Source: Gemmatimonadota bacterium (GTDB lineage: Bacteria > ARS69). From it: DNA of 64,000 nucleotides. The stretch lies in assembly GCA_030747075.1 (NCBI GenBank), contig JASLLL010000008.1, forward strand, positions 24,842-88,841, in the 5' to 3' direction. Positions 45,366 through 54,004 of this stretch are shown here, one piece after another (positions within the stretch are counted from its first letter, which is position 1; the number at the start of each line of letters is the position of its first letter). A model generated the notes under the pieces. That model made no database searches and was not told where the DNA came from. It was given only the letters and a program-made list of their open reading frames with translations. The position numbers and the translations under genes were made by a program.

Positions 45366-45377
45366 GAGGATGAGCCG

Positions 45378-45830
45378 TTGAGAACGCATGTTACCCGGGG
45401 ATCCGAGATCGACCGGAAGTGGCACATTGTCGATGCCGAGGGACTCGTCCTCGGTCGTCTTGCCACTCGGGTCGCCACTCTCCTCAGAGGGAAGCACAAA
45501 CCCAACTATTCCACCCACCTGGACAACGGGGATCATGTTGTGATCGTCAATGCCTCCAAGGTGGTTCTTACCGGCGACAAGCTGGACAAGAAAGTGCAAT
45601 ACACCCATTCGGGGTATCCCGGCGGCCTGAAGGCCAGAGGCTACCGTGACCTGATGGAGACCCGCCCGGAAGAAGTGGTCCGGAAGGCGGTCCGCGGGAT
45701 GCTCCCGAAGACCCGCCTCGGGCGGAAGATGCTGACGAAAGTACGGATCTACGCGGGGCCGGATCACGAGCACGCCGCGCAGGACCCGAAGCCGTTTGAG
45801 ATTGAGGATGCCCGGTACATCGTCCGGTAG
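45378..45830 (+). CDS. rplM: Ribosomal protein L13
   Basis: About 150 aa. Family motifs: RKWHIVDAEGLVLGRLATRV, GDHVVIVNASKVVLTGDKLD, THSGYPGGLKARGYRDLMET, RKAVRGMLPKTRLGRKM and LTKVRIYAGPDHEHAAQDPK. TTG 45378 matches the conserved N terminus and has GGGGGAGGATG upstream. First gene of the rplM-rpsI-rpsB-tsf-pyrH-frr-uppS-cdsA-dxr-rseP series. Confidence 0.97.
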   Translation: MRTHVTRGSEIDRKWHIVDAEGLVLGRLATRVATLLRGKHKPNYSTHLDNGDHVVIVNASKVVLTGDKLDKKVQYTHSGYPGGLKARGYRDLMETRPEEVVRKAVRGMLPKTRLGRKMLTKVRIYAGPDHEHAAQDPKPFEIEDARYIVR

Positions 45831-45898
45831 ATCCTGAAGAGGATCCGGCGAAGCCGCCGGGGCCCGCGTGTCGGGTCGGTCAACGAAGGAGAGAATAG

Positions 45899-46291
45899 AT
45901 GTCGGAAGGTCCGTTCTGCGCTACCGGTCGGAGGAAGACTGCGGTCGCGAAGGTCCGACTGGTTCCCGGTGGCGGAGAGCACACGGTCAACGGGCGGAAT
46001 GCCGCGGAGTACTTCCCCCGCAAGGCGCTGGTCGACCACGCCGAGAAGCCTCTCGACGCGACAGGAAACAAGACTCGCTTTGATGTGCTCGTCTCCGTTC
46101 GCGGCGGCGGCACGACAGGGCAGGCAGGGGCCATCAGTCTGGGCATCGCCCGGGCGCTCCTGAAGCTGGATGAAGAACTTCGCAGGCCGCTCCGGGCCGC
46201 CGGGCTTCTGACCCGGGACTCCCGGATGGTCGAGCGAAAGAAGTACGGGCAGCCTGGCGCACGCAAGCGGTTCCAGTTCAGCAAGCGCTAG
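45899..46291 (+). CDS. rpsI: Ribosomal protein S9
   Basis: About 130 aa. Opening [17 protein letters not shown], central [20 protein letters not shown], and C-terminal [20 protein letters not shown] then FQFSKR, the tail that reaches the P-site tRNA. ATG 45899 is preceded by AAGGAGAG. Confidence 0.97.
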   Translation: MSEGPFCATGRRKTAVAKVRLVPGGGEHTVNGRNAAEYFPRKALVDHAEKPLDATGNKTRFDVLVSVRGGGTTGQAGAISLGIARALLKLDEELRRPLRAAGLLTRDSRMVERKKYGQPGARKRFQFSKR

Positions 46292-46319
46292 AAGCTCGAA
46301 ATCCTGCACGCTGTCGGAC

Positions 46320-46356
46320 CGGACCGGGGGTCCGTGGCGGCGCGAGAGCGTCGCGC
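46320..46356 (+). promoter_or_regulatory. Tandem hairpins in the rpsB leader
   Basis: CGGACC (46320-46325)/GGTCCG (46329-46334) and GCGCGA (46340-46345)/TCGCGC (46351-46356) are two 6-bp stems in the rpsI-rpsB gap. They may attenuate or regulate rpsB, as S2 leaders do elsewhere; no known leader consensus was recognised. Confidence 0.35.
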
Positions 46357-46410
46357 GGCCCGGCCGGGTGGATGGCAGCGGAAGACAAACCACTGAGCCG
46401 GAGGAAGATC

Positions 46411-47268
46411 TTGTCGGATGTTTCCCTGAGGACTCTGCTTGAGGCAGGCGTCCACTTCGGGCACCAGACACAGCGCTGGAACCCGAAGATGAAGAAGTAC
46501 ATCTTCATGGAGCGCAGCGGGATTTACATCCTGGACCTCCAGAAGACCCTCTCTCTCGTCGAAAAGGCCCGGAGCATGACCCGCGAGGTCGTCAAGGGCG
46601 GCGGCTGCGTGCTCTTCGTCGGCACGAAGAAGCAGGCACAGGACACCATTCGGGACATGGCCATCGACTGCGGTCAGCACTATGTCACGGAACGCTGGCT
46701 TGGCGGCATGCTCACCAACTTCCAGACGGTTCGCAAGTCCATCGCGCGCCTGAAGGATCTGGAGAGCATGGCCGCGGACAGTTCCTACGAGTCTCTCGCC
46801 AAGAAGGAGCGGCTCGGACTCGACAAAGAGCGGATGAAGCTCGACAAGGTCTTCTGTGGGATCAAGGACATGGACCGCACCCCTTCCGCCATCTTCATCG
46901 TGGATACGCAGCGGGAGAAGATTGCACTGTCCGAGGCCATCAAGCTGGGGATTCCGGTTGTTGGAATCGTGGATACGAACTGCGACCCGACGGGTGTGTC
47001 CCACCCGATCCCTGGAAACGACGATGCCATCCGGTCCATTCAGCTTCTGACGGGGGCCATTGCGTCGGCCGTGAAGGAAGGCTCCGCGCACGCCAAGGAA
47101 GAGGCCGGAAAGCGAGAGAAGGAAGCCGCAGAGAAGGCATCGGAAGCCGCAGATGCGGCGAAGAAGCACCTGGCCAGCGCCGACAAGGTGGACACCACCG
47201 AGAAGGCCCCAGCCCCGAAGCCTGAGAGCGGGACTTCCCAGGAGGCGCCGACCGCAGCCGGAGAATAG
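46411..47268 (+). CDS. rpsB: Ribosomal protein S2
   Basis: About 285 aa. The usual S2 core starts here with [20 protein letters not shown], then [54 protein letters not shown] and [21 protein letters not shown] prefer the TTG at 46411: it fits the family N terminus and follows GGAGGAAG, whereas the ATG at 46372 would add 13 residues. The C-terminal extension (about residues 225-285) is Lys/Ala/Glu-rich ([20 protein letters not shown]) and low-complexity. Confidence 0.95.
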   Translation: MSDVSLRTLLEAGVHFGHQTQRWNPKMKKYIFMERSGIYILDLQKTLSLVEKARSMTREVVKGGGCVLFVGTKKQAQDTIRDMAIDCGQHYVTERWLGGMLTNFQTVRKSIARLKDLESMAADSSYESLAKKERLGLDKERMKLDKVFCGIKDMDRTPSAIFIVDTQREKIALSEAIKLGIPVVGIVDTNCDPTGVSHPIPGNDDAIRSIQLLTGAIASAVKEGSAHAKEEAGKREKEAAEKASEAADAAKKHLASADKVDTTEKAPAPKPESGTSQEAPTAAGE

Positions 47269-47354
47269 CAACCGGCGAGGCGAATGCACGGCAACAACGG
47301 GAACAGATGGGGTGAACCGCCCCCCAGGGGCGGACGACCCGAGGAAAGGGAATC

Positions 47355-47948
47355 ATGTCGATCGACGCACAGACGGTGAAGGAGCTCCGCGAGAAGACCG
47401 GAGCCGGAATCATGGATTGCAAGAGGGCTCTCTCAGAGTCCGAGGGGAGCCTGGAGGAAGCGGTCGCCTTTCTCCGCAAGAAGGGGCTGGCCACCGCAGC
47501 GAAGAAGGCCGGTCGTGCCACGAAAGAGGGCCTGATCGGGTCCTACATGCACTCAAACGGCAAGATCGGCGTGATGATCGAAGTGGCCTGCGAAACGGAC
47601 TTCGTCGCGCGGACAGATGACTTTGGCGGATTCGTCCGAGATCTGGCGATGCAGGTGGCGGCGTCCAGTCCCCTTGCGGTGGATCGCGACGGACTGGACC
47701 CGGCCCTCGTCGCCGGCGAGCGGGAGATGATGGCCGCCCAGGTTGCCGAGATGGGCAAGCCGCCCGAGATTGTCGAGAAGATCGTCGAGGGGAAAATCGA
47801 GAAGTGGTACCGTGAGGTCACCCTGCTGGAGCAGCCTTTCGTGAAGGATCCGGACCAGCAGGTGAGCCAGCTCGTCCAGGATGCCATTGCGCGACTTGGC
47901 GAGAATATCCAGGTTCGCCGGTTCACCAGGTTCGTTCTCGGCGAATAA
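47355..47948 (+). CDS. tsf: Translation elongation factor Ts
   Basis: About 197 aa, the short form of EF-Ts. UBA-like N terminus with [20 protein letters not shown], then [20 protein letters not shown]-like sequence ([20 protein letters not shown]) and [20 protein letters not shown]; it ends with [20 protein letters not shown]. It recycles EF-Tu-GDP. Like other short forms it lacks the second coiled-coil half of the E. coli protein. Confidence 0.96.
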   Translation: MSIDAQTVKELREKTGAGIMDCKRALSESEGSLEEAVAFLRKKGLATAAKKAGRATKEGLIGSYMHSNGKIGVMIEVACETDFVARTDDFGGFVRDLAMQVAASSPLAVDRDGLDPALVAGEREMMAAQVAEMGKPPEIVEKIVEGKIEKWYREVTLLEQPFVKDPDQQVSQLVQDAIARLGENIQVRRFTRFVLGE

Positions 47949-48012
47949 GTCTCCTGATCCCCACCGCCTCCGGCTCTCTCAACCGGGACCGGAGGTTCGC
48001 CGGGAGGATGCC

Positions 48013-48738
48013 GTGAGCTCTCCGAAGTTCGACAGAATCCTCCTGAAGCTGTCGGGGGAGATTCTTGCGGGAGGGGAGGGGTTCGGCATCTCTCCGCCCG
48101 TGATTGGCGGGATTGCCGCGCAGATCCGGGGCATTCATCAGCTGGGCGTGGAGATGGCGGTCGTGATCGGCGGCGGCAACATCTTCCGGGGACTCGCCGC
48201 CAGCCATCTGGGGATGGACCGCGTCAACGCGGACAACATGGGCATGCTGGCCACCATCATCAACGGGCTGGCGCTTCAGGACTGCCTGGAGAATGCGGGC
48301 GTTCCCACACGCGTCATGACCGCCGTGGCGATCGCCGAAGTCGCGGAGCCCTACATTCGCCGCCGTGCGGTGCGCCACCTTGAAAAGGGGCGTGTCATTA
48401 TCCTCGCCGGCGGGACGGGAAACCCCTTCTTCACGACAGATACGGCGGCCGCCCTTCGCGCGGCGGAGATCAACGCCGAGATCATCCTCAAGGGGACCAA
48501 GGTGCGTGGGGTCTTCACCGCGGATCCGGAGAAGGACCCGTCCGCGGAGTTCCTCCCGACGATCAGTTTCCGGGAAGTCTTGACGCAGGGACTTCGCGTG
48601 ATGGATGCCACCGCTGTTTCGATGTGCATGGAAAACAACACTCCCATCCTCGTCTTCTCCATGGGAGACGACTCCAATCTCAAGGGAGCGGTGATGGGGG
48701 AAGATGTCGGAACCATGGTCGGGGAGACACAGGGATGA
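48013..48738 (+). CDS. pyrH: UMP kinase
   Basis: About 241 aa. Amino-acid-kinase fold: [80 protein letters not shown] and the C-terminal [15 protein letters not shown]. It phosphorylates UMP to UDP. GTG 48013 follows GGGAGGATG. The stop overlaps the frr start (ATGA). Confidence 0.97.
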   Translation: MSSPKFDRILLKLSGEILAGGEGFGISPPVIGGIAAQIRGIHQLGVEMAVVIGGGNIFRGLAASHLGMDRVNADNMGMLATIINGLALQDCLENAGVPTRVMTAVAIAEVAEPYIRRRAVRHLEKGRVIILAGGTGNPFFTTDTAAALRAAEINAEIILKGTKVRGVFTADPEKDPSAEFLPTISFREVLTQGLRVMDATAVSMCMENNTPILVFSMGDDSNLKGAVMGEDVGTMVGETQG

Positions 48739-49292
48739 GCGAAGAGATCTTCAAGGCTTGCCAGGGGAAGATGAAGGACGCCGTGGATGCCACGCAACGG
48801 GAACTTTCCAAACTTCGTGCGGGGCGTGCGACGACGGCCATTCTGGACGGGATTCTCGTGGATGCGTACGGGTCGCAGACACCCATCAATCAGGTGGGGA
48901 CCGTTGGCGTTCCGGAGCCGCGGTTGCTCGTCATCCAGCCGTGGGACAAGGGGCTGATCGGCCCGATTGAAAAGGCCATCCAGAGCGCGGACCTGGGGCT
49001 CAACCCGGCCAATGACGGCCAGGTCATTCGCATACCCATTCCTGCGCTGACGGAGGAGCGTCGGAAGGAGATCGTGAAAGGCGCCGGTGGGCAGGTTGAG
49101 GACGGCCGCGTCGCCGTGAGGATCGCGCGCCGGGAGGCAAACGATGCGCTGAAGAAGGCCCGCAAGGACGGGACCCTGTCCGAAGACGAGGAGCACCGCG
49201 CCCATGACCGGATTCAGGAACTGACGAACCAGTTCGTAAAGGAACTCGACGAGGTCTTCGCCAAGAAGGAAGCGGAGATCCTCGAAATCTAA
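48735..49292 (+). CDS. frr: Ribosome recycling factor
   Basis: About 185 aa. Signature segments: [57 protein letters not shown] and the C-terminal [18 protein letters not shown]. Splits post-termination ribosomes with EF-G. Overlaps pyrH by four bases. Confidence 0.97.
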   Translation: MSEEIFKACQGKMKDAVDATQRELSKLRAGRATTAILDGILVDAYGSQTPINQVGTVGVPEPRLLVIQPWDKGLIGPIEKAIQSADLGLNPANDGQVIRIPIPALTEERRKEIVKGAGGQVEDGRVAVRIARREANDALKKARKDGTLSEDEEHRAHDRIQELTNQFVKELDEVFAKKEAEILEI

Positions 49293-49315
49293 GGAACTCC
49301 CCTGTCGGAGTCGCC

Positions 49316-50116
49316 ATGACGAACCGCGAGCAACAGCTTGAGCAGGAGATCCGGGCGAAGGGGGGGATCCCCCGGCACATCGCCGTGATCATGGACGGGA
49401 ATGGCCGCTGGGCCAGATCCCGGACGCTTCCTCGCCTCGACGGGCACGCCGCGGGAGTGACATCGGTGCGGGAGACGGTGCGCGGTTCTGCGGAACTCGG
49501 CGTGGAATTCCTGACGCTGTACGCCTTCTCCGTGGAGAACTGGAATCGCCCGAAGGTGGAAGTCGCCGGTCTCATGCGCGTCTTGAAGGACACGCTCCGC
49601 GGAGAGCGGGAAGAGCTGAACCGGAACAATGTCCAGCTCCGCATCATCGGGCATGAAGAAGACCTTCCCGCGGATGTCCGTTCCACCATCGACGAAACCC
49701 GGGATGCGCTGGCCTCGAACACGGGGCTTGTCCTGCTCCTGGCACTCTCCTACGGAGGGCGGCCGGAGATCGTGGATGCCGCGCGCTGTGCCGCCCGCCG
49801 CGTGAAGGAAGGGACGCTGGACCCGGACCAGATCACGGTGGAGTCGTTTGGGCAGATGCTCTCCACGGCCGAAGTCCCGGATCCGGACCTTCTCATTCGA
49901 ACGAGCGGGGAGATGCGCATCTCCAACTTCCTTCTCTGGCAGATCGCGTACTCGGAGATCTGGGTTACCCGGACGCACTGGCCGGACTTCCGGCGCGTCC
50001 ATCTCTACGAGGGCATCCGGGAATACCAGAAGCGGGATCGGCGTTTCGGTCGGGTCGAGAGCGCCGGGGAGAGTCCGGGGTCGGACCTCATGCCGTCGCT
50101 GGATCCCGGCGAGTAG
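49316..50116 (+). CDS. uppS: Undecaprenyl diphosphate synthase
   Basis: About 266 aa cis-prenyltransferase making the C55 carrier lipid. Motifs: HIAVIMDGNGRWARSR, GHAAGVTSVRETVRGSAELG, YAFSVENWNRPKVEV, LALSYGGRPEIVDA, and the C-terminal DLLIRTSGEMRISNFLLWQI followed by SEIWVTRTHWPDF. Catalytic Asp is in IMDGNG. Confidence 0.96.
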   Translation: MTNREQQLEQEIRAKGGIPRHIAVIMDGNGRWARSRTLPRLDGHAAGVTSVRETVRGSAELGVEFLTLYAFSVENWNRPKVEVAGLMRVLKDTLRGEREELNRNNVQLRIIGHEEDLPADVRSTIDETRDALASNTGLVLLLALSYGGRPEIVDAARCAARRVKEGTLDPDQITVESFGQMLSTAEVPDPDLLIRTSGEMRISNFLLWQIAYSEIWVTRTHWPDFRRVHLYEGIREYQKRDRRFGRVESAGESPGSDLMPSLDPGE

Positions 50117-50122
50117 GCGGCC

Positions 50123-50959
50123 GTGCGTCTCCGCTGGTTGAGCGGGATCGTCTTCGTTCCGGTGCTGATCTGGATTTCGCGCACCGGCGGGGCTCCGTTT
50201 CTGTTCCTCATCTACGCCACCGTCATCATGGGCCTCCACGAGTTCTACTCTCTGATGGAGGCCAAGGAGATCAACCCGTCTCGCAAGCTGGGGATTGCCG
50301 CAGTGCTCGTACTGACGACCCTGGTGTTTGTGTCCGGCACGGCGCATCTGGGGCTGTTTCTGGCGGCGTTTCTGCTGGTGCTTACCGTTCGAGAACTCTT
50401 CCGGGAGACGATGACTTTTCCCATCTACGACATCGCCACCACATTCTTCGGGGTGGCGTATGTCGGATGGCTGGTGTTGCATCTGCTTCTGCTCCGGCAG
50501 CTTCCCGCTTCGATCGGACTCCACGATTCCATGGGCGGCCACTTCGTGCTCATGACCTTCTTCTGCGTCTGGAGCTGCGACACGGCGGCGTTTTTCGTCG
50601 GGACCACCCTCGGGAAACACAAGCTTCTGCCGCGTGTGAGTCCGAAGAAGTCGGTGGAGGGCGCGGTCGGCGGGTTTGCCGCGTCGGTGGGATGCGCTCT
50701 GCTGGCGCGCGTCTGGTTCGCGCAGCACCCGGGAGGGGAGCCGCTTCTTTCGGTCGGTCAGGCGGTGATCTTCGGGTCGCTGCTCGGCATCCTGGGGCAA
50801 CTCGGAGATCTCGTGGAGTCCCTGATCAAGCGAGACGCGGATGTGAAGGACTCTTCCGACACCATTCCCGGGCATGGCGGCATTCTCGACCGACTGGACA
50901 GTCTCGTCTTCTCTGCACCCATGGCGTTCTACTTCCTCAAGCTGGTGGTGTTCCGATGA
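50123..50959 (+). CDS. cdsA: Phosphatidate cytidylyltransferase
   Basis: About 278 aa with about eight membrane segments. It makes CDP-diacylglycerol for phospholipid synthesis. The signature near the C terminus is intact: GDLVESLIKRDADVKDSSDT followed by IPGHGGILDRLDSLVFSAP. SPKKSVEGAVGGFAAS is the typical preceding motif. GTG start 50123, 6 bp after uppS; the stop overlaps the dxr start. Confidence 0.95.
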   Translation: MRLRWLSGIVFVPVLIWISRTGGAPFLFLIYATVIMGLHEFYSLMEAKEINPSRKLGIAAVLVLTTLVFVSGTAHLGLFLAAFLLVLTVRELFRETMTFPIYDIATTFFGVAYVGWLVLHLLLLRQLPASIGLHDSMGGHFVLMTFFCVWSCDTAAFFVGTTLGKHKLLPRVSPKKSVEGAVGGFAASVGCALLARVWFAQHPGGEPLLSVGQAVIFGSLLGILGQLGDLVESLIKRDADVKDSSDTIPGHGGILDRLDSLVFSAPMAFYFLKLVVFR

Positions 50960-52158
50960 GCGCGGGGCGCAGGTCGGTGGCCATTCTGGGTTCCACCGGG
51001 TCCATCGGGCAGAGCACGCTGGATGTCATTCGTGCGTTTCCCGGAGAGTTCGAGGTTGTCGGGCTCGCAGCCGGGCGGAGCGCGGATGTTCTTCTCGCTC
51101 AGGCGCGGGAGTTTCGTCCGCAGGTGGTGGGGTTGGCGGACCCGACCGCCGCGGAACGCTTCCGATCGGAGTGGACCGGCGCAGACTGCCCGGAGATGGT
51201 CGTCGGGGAGGAGGCCGCCCGGGAGCTTGCGTCGCAAGTGAGTGCGGACATTGTCGTGAACGGCATTGTGGGGAGCTGCGGGCTTCTGCCCACGCTCGCG
51301 GCGCTGGAATCCGGGAAGACCGTGGCGATCGCGAACAAGGAGCCACTCGTTGTCGCAGGCGAAGTCGTTATGGAGGCGGCTCGGCGCGGGGAGGGTTCGC
51401 TTATCCCGCTCGACAGCGAGCTTTCCGCCATTCACCAGTGTCTGGGAACGGCGCCTGCGGAGTCAATCGCGCGGGTTGTGCTGACCGCTTCCGGCGGGCC
51501 GTTTCGCACACGCCCCGCGGGATCATTTGACACGATCACCCTGGAGCAGGCGCTCGACCATCCGACATGGAGCATGGGGCCCAAGATCACCGTGGACTCC
51601 GCGACCCTCATGAACAAGGGGCTGGAGATCATTGAGACGCGGTGGTACTTCGATCTGCCGTATGAACGGATTGCGGTCGTGGTGCACCCGCAGTCGCTCG
51701 TCCATTCGGTGGTGGAGTTTCGAGACGGTTCGCTCCTGGCGCAACTCTCAGAGCCGGACATGCGCCTTCCGATCCAGTACGCGCTGACCTGGCCGGAGCG
51801 TTTCGCCGGCGCGGTCCCGCCGCTTGATCTGGCGCGTGTCGGGCAGCTCACTTTTGAGGAGCCCGATCTCGGGAAGTTCCCCTGTCTCGCCCTGGCCCGG
51901 GAAGCCGGTGCCGCCGGAGGGACCGCGCCCGCCGTGCTCAATGCGGCCAATGAGGTCGCCGTGGCGGCCTTTCTTGCGCGACAGATTCGATTTGTGGACA
52001 TTCCCGCAGTGATTCAGGACTGCCTCGACCGATGTGCCGGGGAGTCCGGCGGAGATCTGGAGGAACTTCTGGCGGCGGACCGTGTTGCACGCCGCGAAGC
52101 CCAAACCGCGATCCACCGGATTGCGGGACGCACCCACACACCGGAGCGCGCCACTTGA
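50956..52158 (+). CDS. dxr: 1-deoxy-D-xylulose 5-phosphate reductoisomerase
   Basis: About 400 aa. MEP isoprenoid pathway enzyme (DXP to MEP, NADPH, Mn/Mg). Motifs: SVAILGSTGSIGQSTLDVI, VAIANKEPLVVAGEVVMEA, LIPLDSELSAIHQCLG, VLTASGGPFR, and MGPKITVDSATLMNKGLEII. The metal and substrate loops look complete. It links directly to uppS, which uses the isoprenoid product. ATG overlaps the cdsA stop; the stop overlaps the rseP TTG start. Confidence 0.97.
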   Translation: MSAGRRSVAILGSTGSIGQSTLDVIRAFPGEFEVVGLAAGRSADVLLAQAREFRPQVVGLADPTAAERFRSEWTGADCPEMVVGEEAARELASQVSADIVVNGIVGSCGLLPTLAALESGKTVAIANKEPLVVAGEVVMEAARRGEGSLIPLDSELSAIHQCLGTAPAESIARVVLTASGGPFRTRPAGSFDTITLEQALDHPTWSMGPKITVDSATLMNKGLEIIETRWYFDLPYERIAVVVHPQSLVHSVVEFRDGSLLAQLSEPDMRLPIQYALTWPERFAGAVPPLDLARVGQLTFEEPDLGKFPCLALAREAGAAGGTAPAVLNAANEVAVAAFLARQIRFVDIPAVIQDCLDRCAGESGGDLEELLAADRVARREAQTAIHRIAGRTHTPERAT

Positions 52159-53471
52159 GCAGTGTCCTTTCGTTCCTCATCCTTCTTTCGATTCTCGTCA
52201 TCGCGCACGAGTGGGGACATTTCATCGTCGCCCGCCGGGCCGGGGTGAGAGTTCTTCGCTTCTCTGTGGGAATCGGGCCGGAGTTGTTCGGTATGACGCG
52301 GGGGGACACGCGCTGGGCCGTGGCGGCCATCCCGTTCGGCGGGTATGTGAAGTTCGCGGGAGAGGATCCCGAAGAGGACGCCGATGGCGCTTCCGACGAG
52401 TTTCTGAACAAGTCCGTGGGTGCACGGGCGGCCATCGTCCTGGCCGGTCCGCTGATGAACTACCTGCTTGCCATCGTGATCTATGCGGTCGTGCTTTTCG
52501 TGCAGGGAGAAGTCGTCATCGGGACGACCCGGATCGGAGCGGTGGAACCCGGTTCCCCCGCGGAAATCTCGGGTGTTCTTCCAGGTGATCGGATTGAGGC
52601 GGTGAACGGCCTGGAGGTCGAGGACTGGCACGGTTTTGCGGAGGCGCTTTCTCTCGTGGAGTCCGGAGAGGAGTTGACTCTTCGTCTGGGGCGCGACGGG
52701 AGAGAGACGGCGCTGGCCGTTCCCGTTCCGGAGGAGGGCGGGTTTGCGAAGAACCCGCTGGGTGTCGCGCCATTCATGGATCCGGTCGTCGGGTTCGTGA
52801 AGAAGGACGGGCCTGCCTGGAGGGCGGGGATTCGATCCGGGGATCGGATTGTGGAAGTGGACGGCGTGCCCGTGGACCGGTGGACGGGCATGCGGGAGGT
52901 CGTGCAGACGCATCCGGGGAGCGAGCTGTCAATCCGCTGGGAACGCGACGGCGTCGGTCACGACGCGAGGGTCGTGCCCGATCCGCTGCCGGTTCTCGCG
53001 GAAGCCGGGGGGGCGGCTCCGCCTGATACGGTCGGAGTCATCGGCGTGCAGCGGATTGTCGAGACGCGCCGAATCGGTCCGCTGGCCGCGCTGGGGGGCG
53101 GATGGCGACAGACACGCTGGCTCACCGAGCAGGTCCTGGGCTTCCTCTGGCAGATGGTGACGGGCGGCTTCTCGATGGACATGCTGGGCGGCCCTGTGCG
53201 AATGGCGCAGCTCTCCGGGGAGTCGGTCCGCTGGGGCATCGCCGCGTACTTCAACTACATGGCGTTGATCTCGGTGCAGCTGGCCATCTTCAACCTGCTG
53301 CCCATTCCCGTGCTGGACGGCGGACAGTTGACGCTCTTTGGGATCGAGGCTGTGCGCCGCCGACCGCTCTCGGTTCGTCAGCGCATGATTCTTCAGCAGG
53401 CCGGGTTTGCGCTTCTTGTGACGCTGCTGCTTGCGGTCACCGTGATGGATGTGGGCCGGCTCTTCGGCTGA
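52155..53471 (+). CDS. rseP: RseP-type site-2 intramembrane zinc protease
   Basis: About 438 aa. Site-2 protease that cleaves anti-sigma factors and signal peptides in the inner membrane. Helix 1 carries the zinc motif in ILVIAHEWGHFIVARRAGV, FGGYVKFAGEDPEED follows, and the second metal ligand lies in NLLPIPVLDGGQLTLFG. Two PDZ domains are between (about residues 120-290), marked by VEPGSPAEISGVLPGDRIEA and DGPAWRAGIRSGDRIVEVDG. TTG 52155 overlaps the dxr stop (TTGA). Last gene of the conserved block; in many bacteria bamA follows directly, here the metal cassette does. Confidence 0.95.
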   Translation: MSSVLSFLILLSILVIAHEWGHFIVARRAGVRVLRFSVGIGPELFGMTRGDTRWAVAAIPFGGYVKFAGEDPEEDADGASDEFLNKSVGARAAIVLAGPLMNYLLAIVIYAVVLFVQGEVVIGTTRIGAVEPGSPAEISGVLPGDRIEAVNGLEVEDWHGFAEALSLVESGEELTLRLGRDGRETALAVPVPEEGGFAKNPLGVAPFMDPVVGFVKKDGPAWRAGIRSGDRIVEVDGVPVDRWTGMREVVQTHPGSELSIRWERDGVGHDARVVPDPLPVLAEAGGAAPPDTVGVIGVQRIVETRRIGPLAALGGGWRQTRWLTEQVLGFLWQMVTGGFSMDMLGGPVRMAQLSGESVRWGIAAYFNYMALISVQLAIFNLLPIPVLDGGQLTLFGIEAVRRRPLSVRQRMILQQAGFALLVTLLLAVTVMDVGRLFG

Positions 53472-53481
53472 GCCAAACCCC

Positions 53482-53510
53482 TTGCGGAGGGTGAATCGAT
53501 CTTCTACCAT
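53482..53510 (+). promoter_or_regulatory. Putative promoter of the metal-efflux cassette
   Basis: TTGCGG (53482-53487) and TACCAT (53505-53510), 17 bp apart, right after rseP and 45 bp before the first cassette gene. No MerR-type dyad is evident between the boxes. Confidence 0.5.
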
Positions 53511-53555
53511 CATTGCCGTGGCACCCCCCCCGAGACGCTGCCCCGCGGAGGCCAG

Positions 53556-53921
53556 ATGCGTGCCGTACGCAAACTTGGCATATCTGTCCGCGTGTTTGCC
53601 ATCACCCTGGCCGTGGCTTCCATTCCGTCTGCCGCCCTCTGTGAGACTGGGGAGCAGGGCGCGGGTGACACCTGCTGCATTCCCGACGGCACTCATGGGG
53701 TGCAGGAGACCGGGGACAACTCCGGCGTTCCCGCGGACGACGACTGCTGCCCGGGGGGCTGTCATCCTTGCTTCCTGCCATGTTGTGCCGGTCCGGTCTC
53801 GTTGTGCCCCCCGACCTTCCTCCCGGATCCCAATCCCGGCCTGACCGCTTTCGTCGCCCACTACGAGAGCCGCCTCTCTTCGGCCCACCCCGGAGAGATT
53901 TTCCACCCCCCACGCGCCTGA
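53556..53921 (+). CDS. Small exported cysteine-rich protein of the metal cassette
   Basis: About 121 aa. Signal peptide (RVFAITLAVASIPSAALC). The mature part has cysteine pairs and triplets: DTCCIPDGTH, then DDDCCPGGCHPCFLPCCAGP and SLC, about nine cysteines within fifty residues, plus acidic residues; this suits metal binding in the periplasm. The last 40 residues are Pro-rich and contain HP/H motifs (SAHPGEIFHPPRA). ATG 53556 follows GGAGG. First in the cassette, 83 bp before the channel gene. No family is recognised with certainty; a periplasmic metal chaperone or sensor is a reasonable inference. Confidence 0.7.
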   Translation: MRAVRKLGISVRVFAITLAVASIPSAALCETGEQGAGDTCCIPDGTHGVQETGDNSGVPADDDCCPGGCHPCFLPCCAGPVSLCPPTFLPDPNPGLTAFVAHYESRLSSAHPGEIFHPPRA

Positions 53922-54004
53922 AAAGCTCCACCCTGTCATCGCGGCCATCATGACGACGGCAGACACCGGTCTGCTGCGCCGATTCGTCTATGGAGGGGTT
54001 CTGT

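Noticed and set aside
46372-47268. ATG 46372 as start of rpsB
   Set aside because: It would add 13 residues not seen in S2 proteins, and it lacks an SD; the TTG at 46411 has GGAGGAAG and fits the conserved start.
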